From: Pseudoalteromonas sp. XMcav2-N
GTDB lineage: Bacteria > Pseudomonadota > Gammaproteobacteria > Enterobacterales > Alteromonadaceae
Length of the DNA stretch: 64,000 nt
Direction: 5' to 3'
NCBI RefSeq assembly: GCF_024124545.1
Contig: NZ_JAMXSF010000007.1
Span: 62,001 to 126,000 of the forward strand
In this document: piece after piece, positions 46,105 through 54,115 of the stretch
Position numbering within the stretch: position 1 is the stretch's first letter
Layout of the letters: each line of letters opens with the position of its first letter
The notes under the pieces: model-generated
The model's database searches: none
Seen by the model: only the letters and a program-made list of their open reading frames with translations
What the model was told of the DNA's origin: nothing
Program-made: the position numbers and the translations under genes

Positions 46105-46458
46105 TTACCCCTGCTCAATCTCTGCTAAAAACTGGCAGAGTATTGCTTTGCTTTCAGCCAGTCGCGCGGCTTTCTCATCAACGACTTTGATTTCGCTGTA
46201 CAACAGGTTTCTAAGTTCGTCACAGGGCTCAAAAATGGGTCTGTCGCCGCGAATACAAGGTAAAAACTGTAAAATGGTATTGAGTGTCATGCCTGCCGCG
46301 CTTAGTAACTGAATACGGGTCAGCGTTTGTACATCGTTTGGTGTGTAATTGCGATAGCCTGACTGGGTCCGCATGGGATGAAGCAAGCCTTGCTCTTCGT
46401 AATACCGAAGCATGCGAATGCTGATCCCTGTTTGTTTCGATAATTCGCCTATTTTCAT
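46105..46458 (-). CDS. MerR family transcriptional regulator
   Basis: 117 residues. The N-terminal MerR HTH is clear (MKIGELSKQTGISIRMLRYY, then EEQGLLHPMR), followed by a dimerisation helix. Two cysteines (LPCIRGD and EPCDEL) in the effector region could bind a metal or sense redox. It is divergent from the aminotransferase gene; the promoter between them has the 20-base spacing and dyad expected of MerR activation. The effector is unknown. Confidence 0.9.
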   Translation of the reverse strand: MKIGELSKQTGISIRMLRYYEEQGLLHPMRTQSGYRNYTPNDVQTLTRIQLLSAAGMTLNTILQFLPCIRGDRPIFEPCDELRNLLYSEIKVVDEKAARLAESKAILCQFLAEIEQG

Positions 46459-46467
46459 TATGCGTTC

Positions 46468-46499
46468 TTGACTCTCACAGTGCTGTCAGGGTTTATAGT
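46468..46499 (+). promoter_or_regulatory. MerR-type promoter and operator for the aminotransferase gene
   Basis: TTGACT (46468-46473) and TATAGT (46494-46499) are separated by 20 bases, longer than the usual 17. The 22 bases from 46471 to 46492 form a dyad (ACTCTCACAG... pairing with ...CTGTCAGGGT), with 8 of 11 positions matching. This layout is the hallmark of MerR-activated promoters. Confidence 0.75.
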
Positions 46500-46539
46500 A
46501 CTGGCTTCCAAAAAGGGTTTCAAACCGGGAGTTAATTGT

Positions 46540-47355
46540 ATGAAAGAAAATACCTTTACATCGCAAAGTGTGGTCAACGGCACGCTACTTCAGGAGCCAC
46601 AGATGAGCCAGCTGGCCTTCTCTGGTTTTGCACATTTTACCGCCATGCAGGTACGTGATGGCAGGGTAAAGGGCATGGATCTGCATCTGAACAGGTTACG
46701 TCATGCTTCAGTCGAATTGTTTGGTCAGGCATTGTCTGATGCCGAAATCCTGACATCTGTTCGTGCTGCCATCGCTGCGGCGGGCACGGACTTGTCTTTA
46801 ACGGTTACCTTGTATTCTGCTCATGGTGAGTTCACCCTGGAAAGTATGAACAGCCAGCCGAATGTACTGGTTCGCACTGGTGAACCTGCTAATGGACCGG
46901 GCGGACCGCTGAAACTGCTGGCCACGGAATATAGTCGGCCGTTACCTGAAATTAAACATGTCGGCGAAATCAGTAAAACTTACTATCTTCATAGGGCCGC
47001 GCAGCAGGGCTATGATGACGCGGTATTTGTGGATGACGCGGGTTACCTGAGTGAAGGGACCATCTGGAATCTGGCGTTTTGGGATGGTGAAGCGGTGATT
47101 TGGCCACAGGCTCCAAAACTGCAAGGTACCATGATGAGTATGGTCCAGCGGCAACTACGCTTACTTAATATCGAGCAGCGCACCGAGCCTGTGACATTGG
47201 CGAGTTTGCCATCGCTGCGCGGCGCTGTGGTGATGAACTCCTGGACACCGGGTGTGGCGGTGGCAGAAATTTCAGGCCACAGCCTGAGAGAGTCTCAGTC
47301 CTTATCTGCGCTTCTTCATCGGGCATATCAGACGGAGCCCGCTCAGGAAATCTAG
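46540..47355 (+). CDS. Class IV aminotransferase family protein
   Basis: About 271 residues. It carries the class IV pyridoxal-phosphate fold signature: MDLHLNRLRHASVELFGQ near the start, KHVGEISKTYYLHRAAQQGY with the likely catalytic lysine region, and YLSEGTIWNLAFWDGE. Family members are branched-chain or D-amino acid aminotransferases and aminodeoxychorismate lyases; this one cannot be assigned. The track frame starts at 46468, inside the promoter; ATG 46540 has GGGAG 8 bases upstream and is preferred. It is divergent from the merR-type gene that probably activates it. Confidence 0.85.
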   Translation: MKENTFTSQSVVNGTLLQEPQMSQLAFSGFAHFTAMQVRDGRVKGMDLHLNRLRHASVELFGQALSDAEILTSVRAAIAAAGTDLSLTVTLYSAHGEFTLESMNSQPNVLVRTGEPANGPGGPLKLLATEYSRPLPEIKHVGEISKTYYLHRAAQQGYDDAVFVDDAGYLSEGTIWNLAFWDGEAVIWPQAPKLQGTMMSMVQRQLRLLNIEQRTEPVTLASLPSLRGAVVMNSWTPGVAVAEISGHSLRESQSLSALLHRAYQTEPAQEI

Positions 47356-47362
47356 TGAGCTG

Positions 47363-47390
47363 AGCCCCGTTGCGCAAGCACTTCGGGGCT
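47363..47390. terminator. Hairpin between convergent genes
   Basis: AGCCCCG and CGGGGCT pair across a 14-base loop, between the aminotransferase stop (47355) and the end of the minus-strand operon (47396). Confidence 0.55.
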
Positions 47391-47395
47391 TGTGC

Positions 47396-47998
47396 TTATT
47401 CGTCATTGAGTTCACTAAGTTGCTGTTCGACGCGCGCCAGTAAAGGTCCAAACCTTTTCTCGGCGGCGCGTTTATTCCAAAAGTAGATCCCCACCATGCC
47501 AAACAGCACGATCAGGTAATACAATTGCATGTGCGTATCGAGTTGAATAGTCCCTTTGTCATCCATATTGGCGCCCAGCGTGATCAGCATGACACTGACA
47601 AAAATGGGCGTAATGTACCACCATACTATGCCCTCCAGGAGTTGCTTTTGCTGAGCCAGCCTTTGCTGCTCCTGATGTAAATATGCTCGGATGCTGTCAT
47701 CTTTGCAGGGGGAAATACGTCGGGCTTTGAGCAGTTTATAAGGGATATACAGGCTTGTCAGGGTGGCCAGAACACAGCCTAAAGACTGGACCCAGTTTAA
47801 GCTAATGGTGAGGCCGTACAGCCAGACAGGGATAAGCAACAATGAAATGGAGATTTCCATAAAATCGCGCACTTTAATATCACGCTGATATTTCTTTGTT
47901 TTAGTCTTAAGCTCATCGACCTGCAACGCCAGTTTTGCTTCTGAGCTGCTGGTTTCAATTTGCTGTTCAAAGTTGTGCTTTAGATCATCCAGTTTCAT
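47396..47998 (-). CDS. Membrane protein paired with the ECF sigma factor
   Basis: 200 residues with a charged N-terminal part, two pairs of hydrophobic helices (ISISLLLIPVWLYGLTISL, then LGCVLATLTSLYIPYKLL; and YITPIFVSVMLITLG with LYYLIVLFGMVGIYFW), and a charged C-terminus. It overlaps the sigma factor gene by 4 bases (ATGA), as anti-sigma or regulatory partners do. It lacks the classical zinc-binding anti-sigma motif, so its role as anti-sigma factor is inferred from context only. Confidence 0.7.
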   Translation of the reverse strand: MKLDDLKHNFEQQIETSSSEAKLALQVDELKTKTKKYQRDIKVRDFMEISISLLLIPVWLYGLTISLNWVQSLGCVLATLTSLYIPYKLLKARRISPCKDDSIRAYLHQEQQRLAQQKQLLEGIVWWYITPIFVSVMLITLGANMDDKGTIQLDTHMQLYYLIVLFGMVGIYFWNKRAAEKRFGPLLARVEQQLSELNDE

Positions 47999-48483
47999 GA
48001 CTCGTCTCCTACAAAGTTTTGTTCGAACTCACGTTTAATGCGCTTTATCCGCGAGCGCACCGCGTTGTCGCTTATCCCTAATACGTGTGTAATGTCTTCC
48101 GACTTGAGGCCATCCAGATACATCATCAGCACGCCGGCATCGATATCACTGAGTGTGTCCATAAATTGATTAAGAATATCGGCCTGACAGCCGGCATGTT
48201 CAGCTTGAGGTTGCTGTCCAAAGTGCCTCGAAACGGATTGTTTAATGTCATTGTGCTTAATTCTGGTTTTGACAAAGGTGTTGGCCGTATTCAGCGCCAC
48301 TTTATACACCCAGGTACCGATGGAGGACTGCCCCGAAAAGCTTTCATAACTGCGCCACAATTGCAGCAGGATCTCCTGATACATATCATCGCGCTCTAGG
48401 GGGCCGCCATAGCGTGAAGCGATATACCGTATTCGCCCGTCGTTTTCAGTGAGCATTTGTTCGAATGAAGGTTGTGTGTTCAC
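47995..48483 (-). CDS. ECF-type RNA polymerase sigma factor
   Basis: 162 residues with region 2 (RIRYIASRYGGPLERDDMYQ, then EILLQLWRSYESF) and region 4 (LDGLKSEDITHVLGISDNAV, then RSRIKRIKREF), the two domains of an extracytoplasmic function sigma factor. It directs RNA polymerase to its own promoter set. The gene is translated together with the membrane protein encoded directly downstream, which is the likely regulator. The inducing signal is unknown. Confidence 0.9.
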   Translation of the reverse strand: MNTQPSFEQMLTENDGRIRYIASRYGGPLERDDMYQEILLQLWRSYESFSGQSSIGTWVYKVALNTANTFVKTRIKHNDIKQSVSRHFGQQPQAEHAGCQADILNQFMDTLSDIDAGVLMMYLDGLKSEDITHVLGISDNAVRSRIKRIKREFEQNFVGDES

Positions 48484-48623
48484 TATGTCCCTGCTTTTTG
48501 TTGTTGATGTTATTAGGTTAGTAGTGCTCAGGACCTGAATGTGTCACAGACTGTCAAAAAAAGTGCAGCGAATCTGAATAGGAGAGGCATGCCATAACCT
48601 TAGATACGGGCTATGGCATGTAT

Positions 48624-48643
48624 CCCCGGTTGAACACCCGGGG
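48624..48643 (-). terminator. Hairpin after the oligopeptidase gene
   Basis: CCCCGG and CCGGGG around a short loop, 12 bases downstream of the minus-strand stop at 48655. A second palindrome (ATGCCATA / TATGGCAT, around 48588-48620) lies next to it. No clear T-run is present. Confidence 0.45.
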
Positions 48644-48654
48644 AAGCGCGTGTA

Positions 48655-50817
48655 TTACAGTTTGCCCTCAGCCAGGCCAATGATAAAGCCATAGCTCAGT
48701 GCGGTATCATGAATGCGCTTAAAACGGCCCGATGCGCCACCGTGCCCGGCAGACATATCGGTTTTTAACAATAAAGTGTTGTTGTCCGTTTTATATTCGC
48801 GAAGCTTGGCAACCCACTTGGCAGGTTCAAAGTACTGCACCTGAGAATCATGCAAACCGGTTGTGACGAGCATGTTCGGGTAATTTAGTGCACTGACCTG
48901 ATCATAAGGAGAGTAAGAGCGCATATAGTCAAAATAGACTTTGTCATTCGGGTTACCCCACTCGTCATACTCATTGGTTGTCAGTGGTAACGACTCGTCC
49001 AGCATGGTGTTGATCACGTCGACAAAGGGCACTGCCGAGTGCACGCCATGGTACAGCTCAGGTTCCTGGTTGATCACTGCGCCCATTAGCAGACCGCCTG
49101 CGCTGCCACCGCGGGCATATAAACGTTTTGGATCGCCATAGCCTGACTTAGTCAATTCCTTAGTGACATCGATAAAATCGTTGAAGGTATTCATTTTGTT
49201 TAGCTTTTTACCATCCTCATACCAAGGTCTGCCTAACGCCTGAGAGCCACGAATGTGAGCAATGGCATAAACAAAGCCCCGGTCCAGCAGGCTTAACGTA
49301 CTGACACGGAAGTAAGGGTCGCGAGTTGAACCGTAAGAACCATAACCATATTGCAGTAGTGGATTGGTCCCATCTTTTTTGAACATGGCTTTTTTGTAGA
49401 CCAGTGTGACGGGGACTTTCACGCCATCTCTGGCTGTAATGAACAGGCGCTCGGAAGCGTATTCATCGGCATTAAAATCGCCCAGTACCTTTTTTTGCTT
49501 ACGCTGCGTTTTTTCCAGTGTTTTCAGGTCGATGTCATAGATGGTCTCAGGCGTTGTCATACTCTCGTAGCTTACCCTGACAAAACTGCTACCCAGCTCC
49601 CGGTTGCCAGCCATCTCAGCCATATAGGCCGGATCATTAAACGACAGGGTTTTATGTGAGCGAGTTTTTAAATCAAGCACGTTCAGGGTGCCTACGCCCT
49701 CAACCCGCGATTGATACACCAGGTGATTGTCAAACAGTTCAACGTCTTCCAGCTTCGCCTCAGGGTTGTGGGCTATTATGGTCTTCCATTTACGTTTATC
49801 CGACACTTCATCTTTGTGCGCTTTCATAAGCTTAAAGTTGACGGCATTGTCGTTGGTATAGACAAAATAATAGTCGCCTTGTTTGAGCACATTGTACTCA
49901 TGCCCTTTGGTTCGAGGCAGCAGGCGATACGGCTGTGCTTGTTCGTTGTTGGCATCAATAACGGACAGGCCCTTGGCTTCTGTGCTGTCGTGGACAATGT
50001 AAATTTCACTGCCGTCTTTGCTTCTTTCCAGGTAGGTGTAATAGGTATTGTCTTTTTCTTCATACACCAGTTCATCCTGTGACTGGTCCTGGCCCAGCAC
50101 ATGGCGATATACCTGATAACCGAGTAAAGTCACAGGGTCTTTCTTGATGTAATAAATACTGCGGTTGTCATTGCCCCACTGGATACTGTCGGCAGCGCCT
50201 TCTAGTTTGTCGGTGTAAATCTCTCCGGTTTCAAGGTTTTTCACACTGACCGTATAGATGCGACGACTTAGCGTATCTTCTGCAAAAGCCATGAGCTTGC
50301 CATTCGGGCTGACGCTTAGTGCACCGAGGCCATAGTAAGACTGGCCCTCAGCCCGTTGATTGGCATCAAAAAGCTGAGTTGGTTCGGTACCGTCCGCATG
50401 TTTACTGCGGTAGTAAATGCGATATTCCTGGTTGCCCTTTACTTCACTGAAGTAGTAGTAGTCACCGCGTTTATACGGCACACTGCGGTCATCTTTCGCG
50501 ATTTTACTTTTTATTTCTTCAAATAAGTCTTTGCGTAATGACTCTATGGGGGCCAGCTTTGCATCTGCATAGCGGTTTTCCTGCTCAAGATGAGACAGCA
50601 CTTTCTCTGAGCTACGGGTGTCGTCGCGTAACCAGTGATAGTTATCAACCAGTTCATAGCCATGGATCAGGGTGACGTGAGGAATTTTTTGTGCAATTGG
50701 AGGCTGAACTTGCTGCTGGCTTACCTGAGTGTCTGTGTTTTGCTCTGTCACGGTCTGGCTGCACGCGCTGGCCAGCATAATCGCACCTGCAATGGCGCTG
50801 AATTTGAGAGTTGTCAT
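48655..50817 (-). CDS. Oligopeptidase B-like S9 family peptidase (lipoprotein)
   Basis: About 720 residues with a lipobox (LASAC), so an outer-membrane or periplasmic lipoprotein. It has an N-terminal beta-propeller and a C-terminal hydrolase domain with GYGSYGSTRDPYF, the nucleophile motif GGSAGGLLMG, HDSQVQYFEPAKW, and His in SAGHGGASGRF. The family cleaves short peptides after basic residues. ATG 50817 has AAGGA upstream, better than the frame start at 50835. It lies alone, with a 200-base gap before the LysR gene. Confidence 0.92.
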   Translation of the reverse strand: MTTLKFSAIAGAIMLASACSQTVTEQNTDTQVSQQQVQPPIAQKIPHVTLIHGYELVDNYHWLRDDTRSSEKVLSHLEQENRYADAKLAPIESLRKDLFEEIKSKIAKDDRSVPYKRGDYYYFSEVKGNQEYRIYYRSKHADGTEPTQLFDANQRAEGQSYYGLGALSVSPNGKLMAFAEDTLSRRIYTVSVKNLETGEIYTDKLEGAADSIQWGNDNRSIYYIKKDPVTLLGYQVYRHVLGQDQSQDELVYEEKDNTYYTYLERSKDGSEIYIVHDSTEAKGLSVIDANNEQAQPYRLLPRTKGHEYNVLKQGDYYFVYTNDNAVNFKLMKAHKDEVSDKRKWKTIIAHNPEAKLEDVELFDNHLVYQSRVEGVGTLNVLDLKTRSHKTLSFNDPAYMAEMAGNRELGSSFVRVSYESMTTPETIYDIDLKTLEKTQRKQKKVLGDFNADEYASERLFITARDGVKVPVTLVYKKAMFKKDGTNPLLQYGYGSYGSTRDPYFRVSTLSLLDRGFVYAIAHIRGSQALGRPWYEDGKKLNKMNTFNDFIDVTKELTKSGYGDPKRLYARGGSAGGLLMGAVINQEPELYHGVHSAVPFVDVINTMLDESLPLTTNEYDEWGNPNDKVYFDYMRSYSPYDQVSALNYPNMLVTTGLHDSQVQYFEPAKWVAKLREYKTDNNTLLLKTDMSAGHGGASGRFKRIHDTALSYGFIIGLAEGKL

Positions 50818-51020
50818 GTCTGTCCTTTTTGACATTCGGGGTGTGCCCCGGTTGGTCAGTAAAATGAGCGGGTGCTCAAATGTATTTAGCTTGATTGTTG
50901 TCGGATTGTAATCTCATCTTTAACAAAAGTACAAAGGGCCTGAGACAAGTGGGGAGGTTTGACGGGTAGGTGAAAGGAGTAGGGAGCCAGCGCGGTTCTG
51001 ATAATTAAAAATTTGGCAAT

Positions 51021-51893
51021 TTAGTTGGTAAAATATTCATGAAGAAAATCAAGCATAGTGCGCAATCTCGTTGGCATAAACTCGGTGTTCTTGTAGAGCG
51101 CGTACATCGGCAGTGTGTGACCTTGCCTGTTTTCAAATAAGTTAATGAGCGTGCCGTCAGCGAGATGTGCATCAACCATCCAGTTTGGCATGGCAGCAAT
51201 GCCTAATCCTGAAAGGGCTAATTTAACAATCATTTCCGGACTGTCAGATCTGATATGTTCATTAACAGTGTAGTGTTTGTTATCTAACTGCCAGATATTA
51301 GAGGGCTTACTGAGAGAATAGGTGATGCATTGATGGTTTTTAAGGGCTTGCGGAGTAGATGGCGTGCCATAACGTTTTAGGTATTGAGGCGCTGCGAAGT
51401 AGCAAGCGCTGTGGTCCAGCAACTTCTTTGCCTTTAGCCCTGAGTCTTTTAACGCTGAAGCCCGGATTGCGATGTCTACGTCGTCATTTATCAGGTCTGC
51501 GTGTTGATCACTCACACTGATATCCAGAGTGACTTCAGGATAACGGCGCATAAACTCACAAAGCGGCTCCGCCAGGCGCTGCGTTGCAAAAGCGCTGGGA
51601 GCAGAGATTTTAATATGGCCACTGATCTGTGTTTGCTCATCACGGATCTGGTGCTCCACTTCACTCATAGTATCAAGCAGCGATTGGCTGTATTTTAGAT
51701 ATGCCTTTCCTGACGAGGTCAGTGAAATAGCGCGAGATGTCCTGTGGAAAAGAGTAAAACCAAGGTGTTGCTCAAGCCAGGCGATTTTTTTACTTACCGC
51801 ACTTTGTGTCATATTGAGTGTATTTGCTGTGTGGGTAAAGCTGCCTCTTTTAGCCACTTCGGTAAATAGCTTAATACAAGTAAGTTTGTCCAT
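51021..51893 (-). CDS. LysR family transcriptional regulator
   Basis: About 290 residues. The N-terminal HTH is standard (LFTEVAKRGSFTHTANTLNM, then TQSAVSKKIAWLEQHLG) and an effector-binding domain follows. Such regulators usually control a divergent gene; here that is the DoxX-like gene at 51995. The frame opens at 51917, but ATG 51893 (MDKLTCIKLF) gives the conserved N-terminus. The inducer is unknown. Confidence 0.93.
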   Translation of the reverse strand: MDKLTCIKLFTEVAKRGSFTHTANTLNMTQSAVSKKIAWLEQHLGFTLFHRTSRAISLTSSGKAYLKYSQSLLDTMSEVEHQIRDEQTQISGHIKISAPSAFATQRLAEPLCEFMRRYPEVTLDISVSDQHADLINDDVDIAIRASALKDSGLKAKKLLDHSACYFAAPQYLKRYGTPSTPQALKNHQCITYSLSKPSNIWQLDNKHYTVNEHIRSDSPEMIVKLALSGLGIAAMPNWMVDAHLADGTLINLFENRQGHTLPMYALYKNTEFMPTRLRTMLDFLHEYFTN

Positions 51894-51994
51894 ACCCATT
51901 CCATTTTGGAATACCATCTAGGTAAACAATACTATTCATTGTGTGTAATTGGAATGCTCTAATATATCTCCTTAACCCTATTAGGAGGATATTA

Positions 51995-52348
51995 ATGGTT
52001 ATAATTGCTACTCTGTTGGCTATTTTCTTTATTCTGGCCGGCTCTCAAAAGATTTTTGCCTGGAGCGCTGCCGTGTTCAAAATACAAAGTGAATTTTTCA
52101 GGCGATACGGGCTTGGCAGAGGACACATGTATGGGATTGGTATCATTGAATCAACCGCTGCCGGATTGATCATTTTTGCCATACTGACCAATCACGAAAT
52201 AGCACTACAGCTAGGTTCGGCTTTGATCCTGATAACCTCTGTTGGTGCATGTTACTTCCATTTCAAATATGACACATTCAAAGACGCCATTCCTGCGATA
52301 CTAACCGGATGTGGTTCCATGTTTCTGTTTGTATCGGGGTTACTGTAG
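51995..52348 (+). CDS. DoxX-like membrane protein
   Basis: 117 residues with four predicted membrane helices and the DoxX-like pattern (FFILAGSQKIFAWSAAVFKI near the N-terminus, YGIGIIESTAAGLIIFAIL in the middle). A strong ribosome binding site (AGGAGG, 51983-51988) precedes ATG 51995, so the upstream frame start at 51941 is rejected. It is divergent from the LysR gene, which is its likely regulator. Family members relate to respiratory or redox functions; this one is not assigned. Confidence 0.82.
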   Translation: MVIIATLLAIFFILAGSQKIFAWSAAVFKIQSEFFRRYGLGRGHMYGIGIIESTAAGLIIFAILTNHEIALQLGSALILITSVGACYFHFKYDTFKDAIPAILTGCGSMFLFVSGLL

Positions 52349-52352
52349 TTTG

Positions 52353-52376
52353 AAAAAAGGCTCCATAATGGAGCCT
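52353..52376 (-). terminator. Rho-independent terminator of the TPR gene
   Basis: On the minus strand AGGCTCCA, a 3-base loop and TGGAGCCT are followed by TTTTT. It also lies 4 bases after the DoxX stop and may end both transcripts. Confidence 0.7.
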
Positions 52377-52392
52377 GTGATGGTCGGTGACA

Positions 52393-53382
52393 TCATGCTC
52401 TGGCCAGTTTCTTCAACGCAGAGCGGGCTTTTTTCTTGAGGCGTTCACTCAGTGTTTCAGTAATGACTTCGTTCAAAAGCTGTTTTGCAACTGCGGTTTT
52501 GCTGCGATCTATCGCAATTTCGGCCAGTCTGAATTTGACCTGGCTTTTATCTGGCATATCGTAGTGGTGCGACGCTTCATCCAGATACTGCCGTAATGCC
52601 GCTTCACCCTCATCATGGTGTTTACCCAGTTGCTGGCTGAGTACACCAATGAGCACCAGTGAATGGTTTCTGGCCTTTTCCTGCTGAGTGGTCGCTGTTT
52701 TCATGGTCGCAGCTTTGCGGAACTGGCGTAAAGCTTCTTCGCTCTGGTCAAGCTCGCGATATACCTGACCCAGAGTGTAAAAGAATCTAGGCTCTGCAGC
52801 ATATTGTTTCTGTCCGATGGCAATTAAGCGAGCGAACTCATCATGTTCACCTGTTTTACCTAACAGATGCAAGCGAGTAAGGAAGGCTTCAGAAGGGGCG
52901 ATTTTTTCTAATTCGTTTATATGTGTCAGAGCGGCCTGTTCATCGCCACCAAACATGGAAGGGGCATTGATATAAAACTTGATCAGTGCAGTGCGATATT
53001 CTGTATTTTCCGGGGCCAATTCCACAGCTTTGATGAACGATGCTTTGAGCTTTTTAATATAACCAGAGACACTGAAAATACTTGCTTGCTCGGCAATTTT
53101 GGCGACCACTTCAACATGGGCAAAATAGAGCTCTGGATTGTTTGGGTGCTGAGCGAGTGCATCTTCTATATGTCGTAGCGCAACTTCATCTTTATCGCTT
53201 TTCAGCGCAATACGTGCCAAAAGCATCGGCTTGTGATAATCAGAGGTCTGCTGTTGCAGCAAAAGAGACTGCGCAAGGCGTAGATTGCCTTTTTCAAATT
53301 CTGCCCGTCCCTGTTCAATACTGGCAGTAGCTGTAGTGCTGAAAATTAGCAGTGCAAGGGGCATCAGTCGTGTGTTATTCAT
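52393..53382 (-). CDS. Exported TPR-repeat protein
   Basis: About 329 residues with a signal peptide (NNTRLMPLALLIFSTTATA) and TPR units (EFEKGNLRLAQSLLLQQQ, HIEDALAQHPNNPELYFAHV, YTLGQVYRELDQSEEALRQF). It is a helical periplasmic scaffold. AAGGAA lies 8 bases before ATG 53382; the longer frame from 53508 runs into the neighbouring DUF6326 gene and is rejected. The partner is unknown. Confidence 0.82.
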   Translation of the reverse strand: MNNTRLMPLALLIFSTTATASIEQGRAEFEKGNLRLAQSLLLQQQTSDYHKPMLLARIALKSDKDEVALRHIEDALAQHPNNPELYFAHVEVVAKIAEQASIFSVSGYIKKLKASFIKAVELAPENTEYRTALIKFYINAPSMFGGDEQAALTHINELEKIAPSEAFLTRLHLLGKTGEHDEFARLIAIGQKQYAAEPRFFYTLGQVYRELDQSEEALRQFRKAATMKTATTQQEKARNHSLVLIGVLSQQLGKHHDEGEAALRQYLDEASHHYDMPDKSQVKFRLAEIAIDRSKTAVAKQLLNEVITETLSERLKKKARSALKKLARA

Positions 53383-53462
53383 GTGTATGTTTCCTTCTAA
53401 GTATCTAAAATAACTAGTGTTGATTTTTAACATGTCGCTCAGTGAACGCGCCGGTTTGTGGC

Positions 53463-53918
53463 TTAATTGACAGGGCCTCCTATTGGGTGTTCGGCAGGGG
53501 CATGCCAACGGATGGCTGTCCAGGCAATGGTTAAAAGTAAGCTAAGTTGAATGGTGGCCAGAAACAGGTAAAAAGGATCGGTTTCCACACCGCCCAGTAC
53601 AAACACAAAGGTGAGCGGGACGGCCACAAAGTTACAAAACCGGTTTATTCTGTAGCCGAGAAACTGGGATAAAAAAATCATCATAATGGGAATTTCGATG
53701 AGTATGGCACTGACCAGTAGCAGTGGCTGTGATAGTTTGACTGTGCCGGAATAGCCACTCATCAATGTCTCAATGACGCCAGGCGTGATAAAAGCCGAGA
53801 CAAAGGCCAGGATATCGGCATAAACCATATTGAGCATCACCAGCAACCAAAGCGTTGCAAGTTTAATGCGAATACGGCCATCGGGTATTTCGCTAGCGGT
53901 TGAATTTGGGTTTGTCAT
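53463..53918 (-). CDS. DUF6326 family membrane protein
   Basis: 151 residues with four hydrophobic helices (LATLWLLVMLNMVYADILAF, LLLVSAILIEIPIMMIFL, FVAVPLTFVFVLGG, FLATIQLSLLLTIAWTAI), matching the DUF6326 pattern I recall. It is divergent from the AraC-type regulator gene, which probably controls it, and lies 80 bases upstream of the TPR gene on the same strand. AAGGA lies 7 bases before ATG 53918. Confidence 0.75.
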   Translation of the reverse strand: MTNPNSTASEIPDGRIRIKLATLWLLVMLNMVYADILAFVSAFITPGVIETLMSGYSGTVKLSQPLLLVSAILIEIPIMMIFLSQFLGYRINRFCNFVAVPLTFVFVLGGVETDPFYLFLATIQLSLLLTIAWTAIRWHAPAEHPIGGPVN

Positions 53919-54115
53919 ACGTGGTTCCTTAGTTCATATTGGGGTCCATGTAAAAAGGTTTGCCCGGTTATATTCAGGTAGCACTCAGACTAACTGCTCT
54001 GGGCTAAGGCGTCGTCCCAGCGTAAAGGCGCGGACAGTTTTGCAAAAAAGAAAAATTAAAAGTAAATAAAACAATTAACTACGGATAACTTTGTTTCAAC
54101 TATCAGGGGAGAGAA

